A DNA stretch of 36,386 nt, from positions 1-36,386 of the IMG/VR virus record IMGVR_UViG_3300037099_000223; one strand, 5' to 3'. The first letter of the stretch is position 1; each line of letters begins with the position of its first letter. The notes below the pieces were generated by a model, which searched no databases, was not told where the DNA came from, and saw only the letters and a list, made by a program, of their open reading frames with translations. Below, one piece after another: positions 30,214-36,386 of the stretch. Origin of the DNA: a virus. The position numbers and the translations under genes are program-made.

Positions 30214-30735
30214 ATGACAGGAACCACCGAAGTTGGGCACGGAATTGAACTCGCGCCGCCTACGCCCAGGCAGATCGACGCGCTGATCGCGCAGTACGCG
30301 GAGGCGCAGAAGCAAGCCCAGGCGCTGGGCACGACGGCGCTGCTTCTGAACCGTGCCGTCGGCGAGAAGAAGGATGCACTGACGGCGCTGGTGGAGAAGT
30401 GGGGCGCCCGGCACACCGAAAAATCGAAGCGGCTGGAAGGGCACCACAATACCGCGACCACGACCACGGCCTCAAGATCGACGATCGACGACGCGGCCGT
30501 CGAAAAGCTGCGCGTGTACCTGGGAACGACGGAGACGCCGGAGCTGGCCGGGGAGTTCTTCACGGCGCACACCAGCTACAGCCTGGTGAGCGGCCCGGAC
30601 GAAAAGCTGAAAACCCTGACCATGGCGACGCGCTTGCGAACGAAGGTTACCGGGTTAATCAAGGACTGCTTCAAGATCAAAACCGGCGCGCCGTCGCTCA
30701 AGGTTGAGCTGGCGGAGCTGAAGAGCGAGGCCTGA
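30214..30735 (+). CDS. Hypothetical protein (173 aa), Gam-like layout not excluded
   Basis: A strong ribosome-binding site (GGAAGG) precedes ATG 30214. The N-terminal 80 residues are helical (RQIDALIAQYAEAQKQAQAL, EKKDALTALVEKWGARHTEK). A Thr-rich linker follows, then a domain ending CFKIKTGAPSLKVELAEL. A long coiled coil with a small C-terminal domain is vaguely like Mu Gam-type end-binding proteins, but I see no decisive motif and do not claim it. It overlaps the lysin start (TGATG). Confidence 0.6.
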   Translation: MTGTTEVGHGIELAPPTPRQIDALIAQYAEAQKQAQALGTTALLLNRAVGEKKDALTALVEKWGARHTEKSKRLEGHHNTATTTTASRSTIDDAAVEKLRVYLGTTETPELAGEFFTAHTSYSLVSGPDEKLKTLTMATRLRTKVTGLIKDCFKIKTGAPSLKVELAELKSEA

Positions 30736-31202
30736 TGGGCAACCCAATAGAGATCCCGTTTCTGGTGAAGTGCAAAGCTGCCGCGACCGAGGCGGCCCAC
30801 CCGTTCCCCGGAGCGGCGGCGGCTGAGGCGTGGAACGAGACGGGCGGCATACACTTCCCGCCGAACTCAAACAACATTCTGGGCATCAAGGCGTTCAAGG
30901 GCTACGCCGGCGCAACGGTCTTCGCGAACGGGACCGAGGAAGTGGCCGGCGTCTTCACGCCGCCCGCGGTCATGCGCTGGCGCGCGTACCCCTCTTTCGC
31001 GGACTGCTTCGCCGACCAGGTCGCGATCCTGCGCAACGAACGCGATGCCCACGGACTGCTGACGTACCAGGCCGCGCTCGATGCCGCGACGCCGGAAGAA
31101 TACATCGCGGCCGAGTGCCCGATCTGGTCGACCAACACGAGCAAGGCGCAGGATGTGCTGCTGACCTACCACGCGCACCTCGACGTTCTGGGAGCGAAAT
31201 GA
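30735..31202 (+). CDS. Endolysin: GH73/FlgJ-like N-acetylglucosaminidase
   Basis: 155 residues. VKCKAAATEAAHPFPGAAAA, EAWNETGGIHFPPNSNNILG, IKAFKGYAG, the FADQVAIL helix and SKAQDVLLTYHAHLD follow the glucosaminidase family. The likely catalytic Glu is in NETG (E35), and NNILGIK is the usual signature after it. There is no signal peptide, so a holin is needed for export. It is coupled to the small membrane protein downstream (ATGA). Confidence 0.82.
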   Translation: MGNPIEIPFLVKCKAAATEAAHPFPGAAAAEAWNETGGIHFPPNSNNILGIKAFKGYAGATVFANGTEEVAGVFTPPAVMRWRAYPSFADCFADQVAILRNERDAHGLLTYQAALDAATPEEYIAAECPIWSTNTSKAQDVLLTYHAHLDVLGAK

Positions 31203-31396
31203 GAGACGAGCTGAAACGGAACTTCCTGGGCTTCCTGCTCCTGGTTTCCGGCGTGGGGCTGGTGATGCTGGGCGCGCATGCGCAGATCCCCAAGCTGGCC
31301 GACGCCGGATTCGGATTCATCGGCATGTCGGCATTGGCGCTGCAGGTGACGCCACAAAACCCAAAAGACCCGGCGAAGCCGGCGGCAACGCCGTGA
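31199..31396 (+). CDS. Small two-helix membrane protein, candidate holin (65 aa)
   Basis: A charged N-terminus (MRDELKRNF), first membrane helix LGFLLLVSGVGLVMLGAHA, short loop, second hydrophobic segment GFGFIGMSALALQV, and a Pro/Lys-rich tail. Size, topology and direct coupling to the endolysin (ATGA overlap) make it the best holin candidate. Confidence 0.65.
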   Translation: MRDELKRNFLGFLLLVSGVGLVMLGAHAQIPKLADAGFGFIGMSALALQVTPQNPKDPAKPAATP

Positions 31397-31932
31397 AATT
31401 CAGCTTCTGGTCGTTTTTCCCAAACGGGGGCGCCGCGGCGCACGCGGCGCAGGCAACTGAGCCAGCAACCGAACCAGCACCACAGGAGAAATACATGGAC
31501 AGCATTTTTAAGAAGCTCGAAGGCGCGGAGAAATCGACGGCCGCATGGATCGAAAAAGAACTCACGAAGATTGAAGGCGCGGAACCGGGCGTCGCGAAAG
31601 TGGTGGACGCGACCTTGACCTACGTCGCCCCGGTGCTGCAGATTGCCCTGGGCGCTACCGGCGATCCGGCGGCGGCTTTAATCGTCGGCCAGGTCGCCGC
31701 CCAGGCCGAGATGGATCTGTCGGTGGCCAGCGCGCTGGTGACGGACTTCGGGCCGACCCCGACCGCGGCTACCGCGTTCGCGTCGGTTGCGACCAATCTG
31801 AGCGGCCTGCTCACAGCCGGCCACGTCAAGAGCGTGACCGCAGTCGCGGCCGTCACAAAGGCAGTGTCGGAAGTCGGCGTGCTGGCCTCCGCGGTGCAGA
31901 CCGCGGCGGCTGCGCTGCCGGCAGCGGCATGA
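31393..31932 (+). CDS. Alanine-rich helical protein of the lysis region (179 or 145 aa)
   Basis: Not recognised. GTG 31393 overlaps the holin-like stop (GTGA) and gives 179 residues. ATG 31495 has a stronger site (AGGAG at 31484-31488) and gives 145 residues starting MDSIFKKLEGAEKS. Both forms could be made. The body is amphipathic and Ala/Val-rich (VVDATLTYVAPVLQIALGAT, TAVAAVTKAVSEVGVLASAV), which suggests membrane-surface helices. Confidence 0.62.
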   Translation: MKFSFWSFFPNGGAAAHAAQATEPATEPAPQEKYMDSIFKKLEGAEKSTAAWIEKELTKIEGAEPGVAKVVDATLTYVAPVLQIALGATGDPAAALIVGQVAAQAEMDLSVASALVTDFGPTPTAATAFASVATNLSGLLTAGHVKSVTAVAAVTKAVSEVGVLASAVQTAAAALPAAA

Positions 31933-32672
31933 CCATGAACAAGCTGCACTCCATCCTGATGGCCCTCGCGCTCGGCACCGTGCCGTGCGTGGGGGCTGTC
32001 GCGATTCGCGCCATGTGGCCGATCCCGGCCGCGGTGAGCGGGACCACTGAACATTTGTATAGTGCCCTGGACGGATTGACCGGAGTGGAGACAAACGCCG
32101 GCGCCGCGATCGGAATCGAGAGCGGCCGGGTGAACCTGAGCCTCGACAATCTCGACCGGCAGGCGGCGACCATCGGGCCGGCGGTGAGGAAGATCGGTCC
32201 GGTTCTGGACAACCTCCGCGAGGACACGGCGAAGCTGGGCGTCTCGATCGACCTTGTGACCAACCGGATAACAATCCTGTGTCCCCCGAAGGACTCCGAC
32301 GAGCTGCATCCATGCGGGACGCTCGCCGACCTGGCCAAGACGCTGAACACGGCGCGCGGGACCATGGGCCAGATAGAGATCGCGGCCAGGCACGAGAACC
32401 GCAACCTGGGTACGCTGGACACCCAGGAGGCTACGCTGTTCGGCGACTTCCACGGGACGGCGACCAGGGCGAACACCAGCCTGGACCTGTTCAATAAGCT
32501 GCTGGCGGATCCGGACGTGACTCTGATTTTGAGCAACGGCGCGAAGTTCACCACCACGGCCGTGGCGCTCGAGCAGAAGCTCGCCCAGTGCACGCTGCAC
32601 CCGACGCTGCCATGCGTGCTGAAGAGCGACATCCTTTTCGGAGCGCAGGTGGGCGGCTACCTGCTGAAGTGA
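31929..32672 (+). CDS. Membrane-anchored coiled-coil protein (247 aa), end of late operon
   Basis: The N-terminal helix (ILMALALGTVPCVGAVAIRA) anchors the protein or acts as an uncleaved signal. The remainder is a long hydrophilic, helical region with regularly spaced hydrophobics (LDNLDRQAATIGPAVRKIGP, VLDNLREDTAKLGVSIDLV) and four cysteines in the outer half. A spanin-like or periplasmic role would fit the position after the lysin and holin, but this is inference. ATGA overlap with the upstream gene; ATG 31935 is an alternative start. Confidence 0.62.
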   Translation: MTMNKLHSILMALALGTVPCVGAVAIRAMWPIPAAVSGTTEHLYSALDGLTGVETNAGAAIGIESGRVNLSLDNLDRQAATIGPAVRKIGPVLDNLREDTAKLGVSIDLVTNRITILCPPKDSDELHPCGTLADLAKTLNTARGTMGQIEIAARHENRNLGTLDTQEATLFGDFHGTATRANTSLDLFNKLLADPDVTLILSNGAKFTTTAVALEQKLAQCTLHPTLPCVLKSDILFGAQVGGYLLK

Positions 32673-32700
32673 TTTTGCAGTATGTCACGGTTGCTTTCGC

Positions 32701-32730
32701 CGCCTCACCCCCTGGGTGAGGCGCTTTTTT
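32701..32730 (+). terminator. Intrinsic terminator of the late operon
   Basis: A perfect 10-bp stem, CGCCTCACCC (32701-32710) and GGGTGAGGCG (32714-32723), with a three-base loop, followed by C and six Ts (32725-32730). It lies 29 bases after the last late gene and before the convergent integrase gene. Confidence 0.93.
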
Positions 32731-32843
32731 ATGTCTGGAGCGATTAAACCGGCCAGCGCGCCGCTCCCAGGGGGGGCAGGCTCCCCGCGTGGCGATCCCG
32801 GCAGGGGATAACACCCCGGAATCGCTCGGCACGCCCTGGCTCG

Positions 32844-33752
32844 TTAGTAGGCCAAAAGGTCGTTCGGCGCGTGTACCAGGTCCTGCTCGGTTCCCAGGTA
32901 CCGCGCGGTGGTGCGGATGTCGGCGTGCCCAAGCATCTTCTGGATCTGCTCGATGCTGGCGCCCCTCTCGTAGCAGTGCTTGGCGCAGGTGCGGCGCAGG
33001 TCGTGGGGGCCGAAGTTGGCGACGCCTATTTTCGCGGCGGCGGCGCGCACGATATTCCAGATGGTTGCCGAGGAAACCCCGCCGGGCGCGAGCGTGGTCT
33101 GGCGGATCAGCCTCCCATCGCGGATCTTCGCGGCGCCGACCCAGGCGTCGATGGCCTGCTTGACCCAGGCCTGGACTCCGACAGTGCGCACCCGGCCGCC
33201 CTTGCTCACCAGGTTGAGAATCACCCAGCGCCCGGCGCGGGGCTGGATATCCTCCAGCTTGAGCGTCAGCAGTTCCTCTTCGCGCAGCGCGCAGCCCACC
33301 AGCACAGCGAGGATGCAGTAATTACGCTTGCCGCGGAGCGTCTTGCGATCGGGGACGGCGAGCAGGTCGCGAACCTGAGCCTCGTTGAGCCAGTTCCCGG
33401 TGCGCTCTCCGCGGCGAGGCAGCCCCGCCACGTTCAACAGATCGAACGCCTGACTCGCATCGATGGCGCCCGATGCGCGCGCTTCCCGGACCAGGGCGCG
33501 GGCCGCGGAAATGCGCAAGTTCACGGTAGAGGCGGAGCTGCCTGCCGCTTTCATGGCCGCGCGCCACTCGAGCAGCAGGATTCTGGTGATGGGGCGACCG
33601 TCGGCGAAGGCCAGCAGATCGGCGACGCCTTTGGCGTAGCTCGCTCGGGTGTTGCGCGACGGGACCGAGGCTAAAACCAAATTGACGAGGGCCGTTGTCT
33701 CGGGGTCTCCCGACAACAGCCAGGGAGCGGGTTTGGCGTGCGCGTTGGGCAT
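32844..33752 (-). CDS. int: Tyrosine recombinase / integrase
   Basis: 302 residues, Xer/phage-integrase size. The N-terminal SAM-like core-binding domain is at about 15-105 (RNTRASYAKGVADLLAFADG). The catalytic domain shows R157 in CALREEEL, K184 in SKGGRVRT, H250 and R253 in HDLRRT, H276 in LGHADI and the nucleophile Y285 in TARYLG. All six residues are present, so it should be active. It may integrate the phage, or, given the ParA cassette, resolve multimers of an extrachromosomal form as Cre does for P1. It is convergent with the late operon; the gap on the start side is the likely attachment region. Confidence 0.93.
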   Translation of the reverse strand: MPNAHAKPAPWLLSGDPETTALVNLVLASVPSRNTRASYAKGVADLLAFADGRPITRILLLEWRAAMKAAGSSASTVNLRISAARALVREARASGAIDASQAFDLLNVAGLPRRGERTGNWLNEAQVRDLLAVPDRKTLRGKRNYCILAVLVGCALREEELLTLKLEDIQPRAGRWVILNLVSKGGRVRTVGVQAWVKQAIDAWVGAAKIRDGRLIRQTTLAPGGVSSATIWNIVRAAAAKIGVANFGPHDLRRTCAKHCYERGASIEQIQKMLGHADIRTTARYLGTEQDLVHAPNDLLAY

Positions 33753-33867
33753 GAGTCGCCAGTTTACACCTGTTTTACATAAGGGGTACTATGTTACAGA
33801 TTTAAGATGAGTGCGCGACCTCGCATTTATCCCGACCTTTGAAACACCGGCGTTTTCGAGGTGTCCC
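33753..33867. other. Divergent intergenic region with a candidate recombinase core site
   Basis: TTTTACAT (33773-33780) and ATGTTACA (33791-33798) form an imperfect inverted repeat (six of eight) around ten bases, in an AT-rich patch unlike the rest of the genome. This is a plausible attP or dimer-resolution core. Weak promoter-like boxes occur on both strands, but I make no firm promoter call. Confidence 0.35.
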
Positions 33868-34049
33868 ATGCGGATCGGCGAGAACCCGGATCGAGCCCGG
33901 CGCGTGGCCGCCACGCTCGCGCGGGACATGACGATGGCCATTCACCGCCTGGGGACCGCCGACAAGAAGGGGTGCTGCTGGCGCTCTCCGCATTCATCGG
34001 AATCCAGCTCGAAGCGCTCGAAGCAGACAACGACACCGAGCCGGAGTGA
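33868..34049 (+). pseudogene. Small gene split by a frameshift at a G run (33969-33972)
   Basis: ATG 33868 (GAGGTG upstream) opens a frame giving MRIGENPDRARRVAATLARD, then MTMAIHRLGTADKK. Just there the coding pattern moves to the -1 frame, which gives GVLLALSAFIGIQLEALEAD and ends at TGA 34047-34049. One extra G in the GGGG run (33969-33972) would join them into one protein of about 60 residues. It is either a real mutation, a homopolymer sequencing error or a recoding site. Confidence 0.55.
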
Positions 34050-34058
34050 GGCGGACTT

Positions 34059-34880
34059 ATGGCGAAACCGATCTCGTGGTTGAAAGACGCTCCCGCGATC
34101 CGCAGCCAGGTGGCAGCCTCGAATTACTCCCACTTCCACACCTCGGACCTCGGCCGCCTCTTCGGCCTGATGCCGCGGGCCGCCAGCTCCCTGATGGAAG
34201 CGATGCCGCGGGTGCGCTACGGAACCAGCTACATTGTCCCGGCCGAGGGATTGGCCGACTTTCTCGACGATGTGATCCAGACGACATTGGCGGGGCGGGA
34301 CGTGCCGGCATTGATCCAGGCCCGGCGAGCGGCGAACTTGTACGTCTCCCGCCGCAAGCCCCGGACCGTCGTGCTGAAGGATGAACTCGGCCGGGGCCTC
34401 GCTTCCCTTCCCGACTGCGTCACGCTGACCCGCGGAGAGCTGCGCATCAAGTTTGAGACGGCCCTTGAGCTGGGGAAGGCGCTCGCGATCCTGGCCAGCA
34501 ACATGGACGGCGACTGGGAATGGTACGAGTTCTGCCGGCTCTATGAGCCGGAGCAGCCGGCGCTGCCATCGGAGAGCGCCTATGAGGCGGTGCGACTGGG
34601 CAGCGAGGCCAAGTATTTTGTGGAGCGAGGAGACGCGGGAAAGGCCGGCGATCATGCGCGCGAAGCTTTTCACCACGCCCATTGGGTGCAGGTGGAGCGG
34701 GGAACGGTCACGCTGGAAGAGTATGACCGGGAGATGGCCGAGGCCGAAAGCGTCGCCGCCGGGATGCAGGAGATCCGCGCCGCGCTGACGGCGCCGGAAG
34801 CGAAGGCGTCGATCTCATTCAGTCACTTGGCGGCCCTGCAGAACGCGGCCGGGGGCGACTCGTCTTCCTGGCGTTCGTGA
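34059..34880 (+). CDS. Hypothetical protein with possible N-terminal helix-turn-helix (273 aa)
   Basis: Not assigned. Residues 20-75 (NYSHFHTSDLGRLFGLMPRA, SSLMEAMPRVRYGTSYIV) look like a helix-turn-helix that reads DNA. The rest is helical and charged (LELGKALAILASNMDGDWEW, EAVRLGSEAKYFVERGD). It is rightward between the integrase and the repressor pair, and its last 58 bases overlap the convergent 34823-35236 gene. It could be a directionality factor or host-derived cargo; the layout alone does not decide. Confidence 0.68.
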   Translation: MAKPISWLKDAPAIRSQVAASNYSHFHTSDLGRLFGLMPRAASSLMEAMPRVRYGTSYIVPAEGLADFLDDVIQTTLAGRDVPALIQARRAANLYVSRRKPRTVVLKDELGRGLASLPDCVTLTRGELRIKFETALELGKALAILASNMDGDWEWYEFCRLYEPEQPALPSESAYEAVRLGSEAKYFVERGDAGKAGDHAREAFHHAHWVQVERGTVTLEEYDREMAEAESVAAGMQEIRAALTAPEAKASISFSHLAALQNAAGGDSSSWRS

Positions 34881-35236
34881 TCGGCCATCGCGTCCATCAC
34901 GAAGGCCATGGCCATCCACAGCTGAAGGAGAGTGCGCGCGCCGTAGGCCATCTCGGGACGCCGGCCCGGTTCGGCTGCCCAGCGTTCCCAGGCCCTGCCG
35001 CTTCCCCGCGCCAGCTCGGCCATTTCGCGCATAGGGTAGGTTGCCCCTTTTTCGCGGGCCATCTTCCGATCGGTCAGCGCCTCCTGTCCAATTGCCGCCA
35101 CGTCGACAAACTCAACCGAAGCGTAGGTAGTCTTCTTCGGCGAGTAGAGCGCCGACAGCTTGTCGACTGCGGCCTGGTCGGCGACGCCGCGGGTTGCGAA
35201 CTCGGAGAGAGGGTCACGCCGCTTGGAAACAGCCAT
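34823..35236 (-). CDS. Repressor-linked hypothetical protein (137 aa)
   Basis: Not recognised. It starts two bases after the repressor stop, so it is co-transcribed and probably expressed in the lysogen. The N-terminus is charged (MAVSKRRDPLSEFATRGVAD), the middle has VEFVDVAAIGQEALTDRKMA, and the C-terminal third is helical (TLLQLWMAMAFVMDAMADHE). Candidates are a co-repressor, an immunity/superinfection protein or a toxin-antitoxin-like partner; none is supported by a motif. Confidence 0.65.
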   Translation of the reverse strand: MAVSKRRDPLSEFATRGVADQAAVDKLSALYSPKKTTYASVEFVDVAAIGQEALTDRKMAREKGATYPMREMAELARGSGRAWERWAAEPGRRPEMAYGARTLLQLWMAMAFVMDAMADHERQEDESPPAAFCRAAK

Positions 35237-35238
35237 GG

Positions 35239-35502
35239 CTACGCCGCCTGTTCCTGGCGGCCGCGCTGGGATCGGACCGGAGTGGGATTGTGCGCATCGG
35301 TGTATTCCTCGGGGAAGAGGATCTGGTCGCGGGTCAGCGGAGCGCCGAAAAACGCGGCGAGTTTCTTGGCGATGGCGGGGCTGGCCTTGAAGGCTCCCGA
35401 TTCGATTTTCCCGATGTGGGCGCGGGTGACCCCCAGGATGGCAGCTACCTGGGACTGCGACATTGCGCGGCGCTCACGGGCGGCTTTGAGAGGCGTGGCC
35501 AT
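35239..35502 (-). CDS. Xre/Cro-CI family repressor (87 aa)
   Basis: ATG 35502 is chosen: the longer frame starting at 35532 would begin inside the promoter. Residues 5-58 are a Cro/CI helix-turn-helix: AARERRAMSQSQVAAILGVT, then RAHIGKIESGAFKASPAIAK, KLAAFFGAPL. There is no C-terminal dimerisation or self-cleavage domain, so RecA-triggered cleavage of the lambda CI type is not expected. The predicted transcript start lies about three bases before the ATG, giving a leaderless mRNA. Two identical operators lie over its own and the early promoter, so it should repress both. Confidence 0.88.
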   Translation of the reverse strand: MATPLKAARERRAMSQSQVAAILGVTRAHIGKIESGAFKASPAIAKKLAAFFGAPLTRDQILFPEEYTDAHNPTPVRSQRGRQEQAA

Positions 35503-35511
35503 GGTAATGCG

Positions 35512-35540
35512 TTTATAAGTTGCGCGCTCCAAAATGTCAA
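35512..35540 (-). promoter_or_regulatory. Leftward repressor promoter (PRM-like) with operator over its -10
   Basis: Minus strand: TTGACA (35540-35535), a 17-base spacer and TATAAA (35517-35512). The operator GCAACTTATAA occupies 35523-35513. Transcription would start near 35505, leaving almost no leader before ATG 35502. Confidence 0.85.
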
Positions 35541-35555
35541 GTCAAGGGTCAGCAG

Positions 35556-35584
35556 TTGACAGATCGATCCGAGCAACTTATAAG
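35556..35584 (+). promoter_or_regulatory. Rightward early promoter (PR-like) with operator over its -10
   Basis: TTGACA (35556-35561), a 17-base spacer and TATAAG (35579-35584). The same 11-base operator GCAACTTATAA lies at 35573-35583, in the same position relative to the -10 as in the repressor promoter. It drives the early operon through the circular join. Confidence 0.87.
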
Positions 35585-35824
35585 AACTAGAGTGCTAAAT
35601 CGGGGAAAAAGTAAGTGCGCAATCTCGACTTCCCTCCCCGGTCGCTTTTCACTTTGTATAAACCTTTGTATATGAGCGGCTTCTAGGTTGACGAGAATAT
35701 CCGTTATCGGACATTGAAGCCGCTTTGAGGATCCTCGGTGGCCGCCTGTCCGGTTTGCTCTCAGCTCGATCTCTTCACGTGTGGCTCGCTTGCGCTGAAT
35801 ACGCGCGGCTCCTGTCATTGGAAA
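35585..35824 (+). promoter_or_regulatory. Structured early-operon leader, about 240 bases
   Basis: A 9-bp perfect stem, AGCGGCTTC (35675-35683) with GAAGCCGCT (35716-35724), encloses a small inner hairpin TCCG-TTAT-CGGA. A 23-codon frame (GTG 35615 to TAG 35684-35686) ends inside the stem and could be a leader peptide. The rest of the leader up to ATG 35825 shows no convincing gene. An attenuator or antitermination-type control is possible. Confidence 0.45.
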
Positions 35825-36386
35825 ATGAGTGACCGCGAACGGGACCGCCGCACTGGCGGCCAGTGGCTTCGGGCCGTAAAGGCCTACCTCGAGTTCGGCG
35901 CGGGCTCCGCCTGGCGCCGGCTCTCCGATCCTGAACAGCGCAACAGCCCGGTCCGCGATTGGTACCTGGGCGGCATCCGGACCATCAACGGAATTTCTGC
36001 GCGGGATCCTCTCGCCCAGGACGGACGCGGCGGCGTGGCAAATCTATCGGCAGGAGTGTGCGCGACCCGCTTCGCGGGTATCCGGGCCGCTGCCCCGCCG
36101 CGCGTCCCCAGTTCACCCGTCCGAAGTTCGCCCGTCGCCAGATTGACGGCGTCGAGGAACCGAGGCTGGATCGTGGAGGAGCTGCTCCGCGTGAATCCAG
36201 CCCTCACCGATAAAAAACTTCTGCTGCGTCTCTCCCACCTGAAGCTTGCCGAAATGCTCGTCACCGCTCGGCGTGCAAGTTCCAGCGCGCGATCGGCGGC
36301 AAAGAAGCAACGTCCCCGAATACTGCCAAAGCCGCCGAAGAGGGTCGTCCCGCCGCAGAGCTTCCCTGTTCCCTTGCGGGGTGCCG
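35825..36386 (+). CDS. Hypothetical protein, first gene of early operon (5' part; continues at base 1)
   Basis: I do not recognise this protein. The frame opens with ATG at 35825 and stays open through the end of the window. Across the circular join it ends at TGA 130-132, giving 188 residues. The N-terminus (MSDRERDRRTGGQWLRAVKA) is charged. The middle carries a short repeat (SSPVR, SSPVA) encoded by a near-duplicate 11-base DNA segment around 36108-36130. The C-terminal third is very basic (many K and R), so nucleic-acid contact is plausible. It is the first gene after the predicted rightward promoter at 35556-35584, and its stop overlaps the start of the replication initiator (ATGA), so the two are probably translated together. 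A replication or early-regulatory role is inference only. Confidence 0.72.
   Translation, partial: MSDRERDRRTGGQWLRAVKAYLEFGAGSAWRRLSDPEQRNSPVRDWYLGGIRTINGISARDPLAQDGRGGVANLSAGVCATRFAGIRAAAPPRVPSSPVRSSPVARLTASRNRGWIVEELLRVNPALTDKKLLLRLSHLKLAEMLVTARRASSSARSAAKKQRPRILPKPPKRVVPPQSFPVPLRGA
36260..36386. repeat. Terminal direct repeat, right copy
   Basis: Exact second copy of bases 1-127. Joining the ends here keeps the reading frame of the gene that begins at 35825 open until a stop at 130-132, which independently supports circular closure. Confidence 0.93.

Noticed and set aside
35549-35818. 89-codon minus-strand frame in the early leader
   Set aside because: It covers the promoter, operator and hairpin region on the opposite strand, lacks a ribosome-binding site and has no recognisable pattern.
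1-36386. tRNA genes, rRNA, insertion sequences, riboswitches
   Set aside because: I looked for cloverleaf ends, T-loop signatures, transposase motifs and known riboswitch cores by eye and found none that I could support.

Overview
The window is a complete, circular, GC-rich genome of a temperate siphovirus with an HK97-type head. The first 127 bases are repeated exactly as the last 127. This is the signature of a closed circle of about 36,259 bp, and one gene (35825 through the ends to 132) reads straight across the join. The head order (HNH, TerS, TerL, portal, U35 protease, capsid, connectors) and the tail order (tube, frameshifted chaperones, tape measure, distal tail, NlpC-like peptidase, tip protein) are classical. 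The host cannot be read directly from the sequence. High GC, a Crp/Fnr-type regulator, a secreted collagen-like protein and the 273-aa protein at 34059 would fit a soil bacterium such as an Acidobacteriota member; this is inference with low to moderate confidence.

Right-hand control region (32.8-35.8 kb): a tyrosine recombinase with all catalytic residues (leftward), a small frameshifted gene, a 273-aa protein, and a leftward pair made of an 87-aa Xre repressor and a 137-aa partner. The repressor gene and the rightward early operon are driven by two back-to-back, near-mirror-image promoters (TTGACA-N17-TATAAR). Each has the same 11-bp operator over its -10 box, and the repressor mRNA appears leaderless, as lambda cI is from PRM.

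Early rightward operon (35.8 kb through the join to 4.1 kb): an unknown 188-aa protein; a replication initiator with an N-terminal winged helix and a C-terminal DnaA-domain-I-like module, whose linker DNA carries an iteron/inverted-repeat cluster (probable origin, laid out as in lambda O); a ParA ATPase with a ribbon-helix-helix partner, preceded by tandem octamers that look like a centromere/operator; and four small genes. Replication origin, partition cassette and recombinase together suggest a phage-plasmid or a prophage with a plasmid-like stage.

Leftward accessory operon (6.47 to 4.18 kb): a strong promoter with a perfect 10-bp-arm palindrome in it drives two very small membrane proteins with duplicated translation leaders, an RHH regulator, four unknown small proteins and a receiver-like protein that lacks the phospho-acceptor Asp. 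This is the best candidate here for an undescribed system. A Crp/Fnr-type regulator is transcribed divergently from the same 30 bp.

Late rightward operon (6.5 to 32.7 kb): regulator, HTH protein, phage-encoded sigma factor, HNH nuclease, candidate cos, head and tail genes, then lysis genes (GH73-type hydrolase, small membrane proteins) ending at a strong intrinsic terminator (32701-32730). The most unusual late gene is a 1020-aa protein with a Sec signal peptide, collagen-like repeats and an SGNH-hydrolase-like domain, placed between the tail chaperones and the tape measure. Stable hairpins follow the capsid and tail-tube genes.
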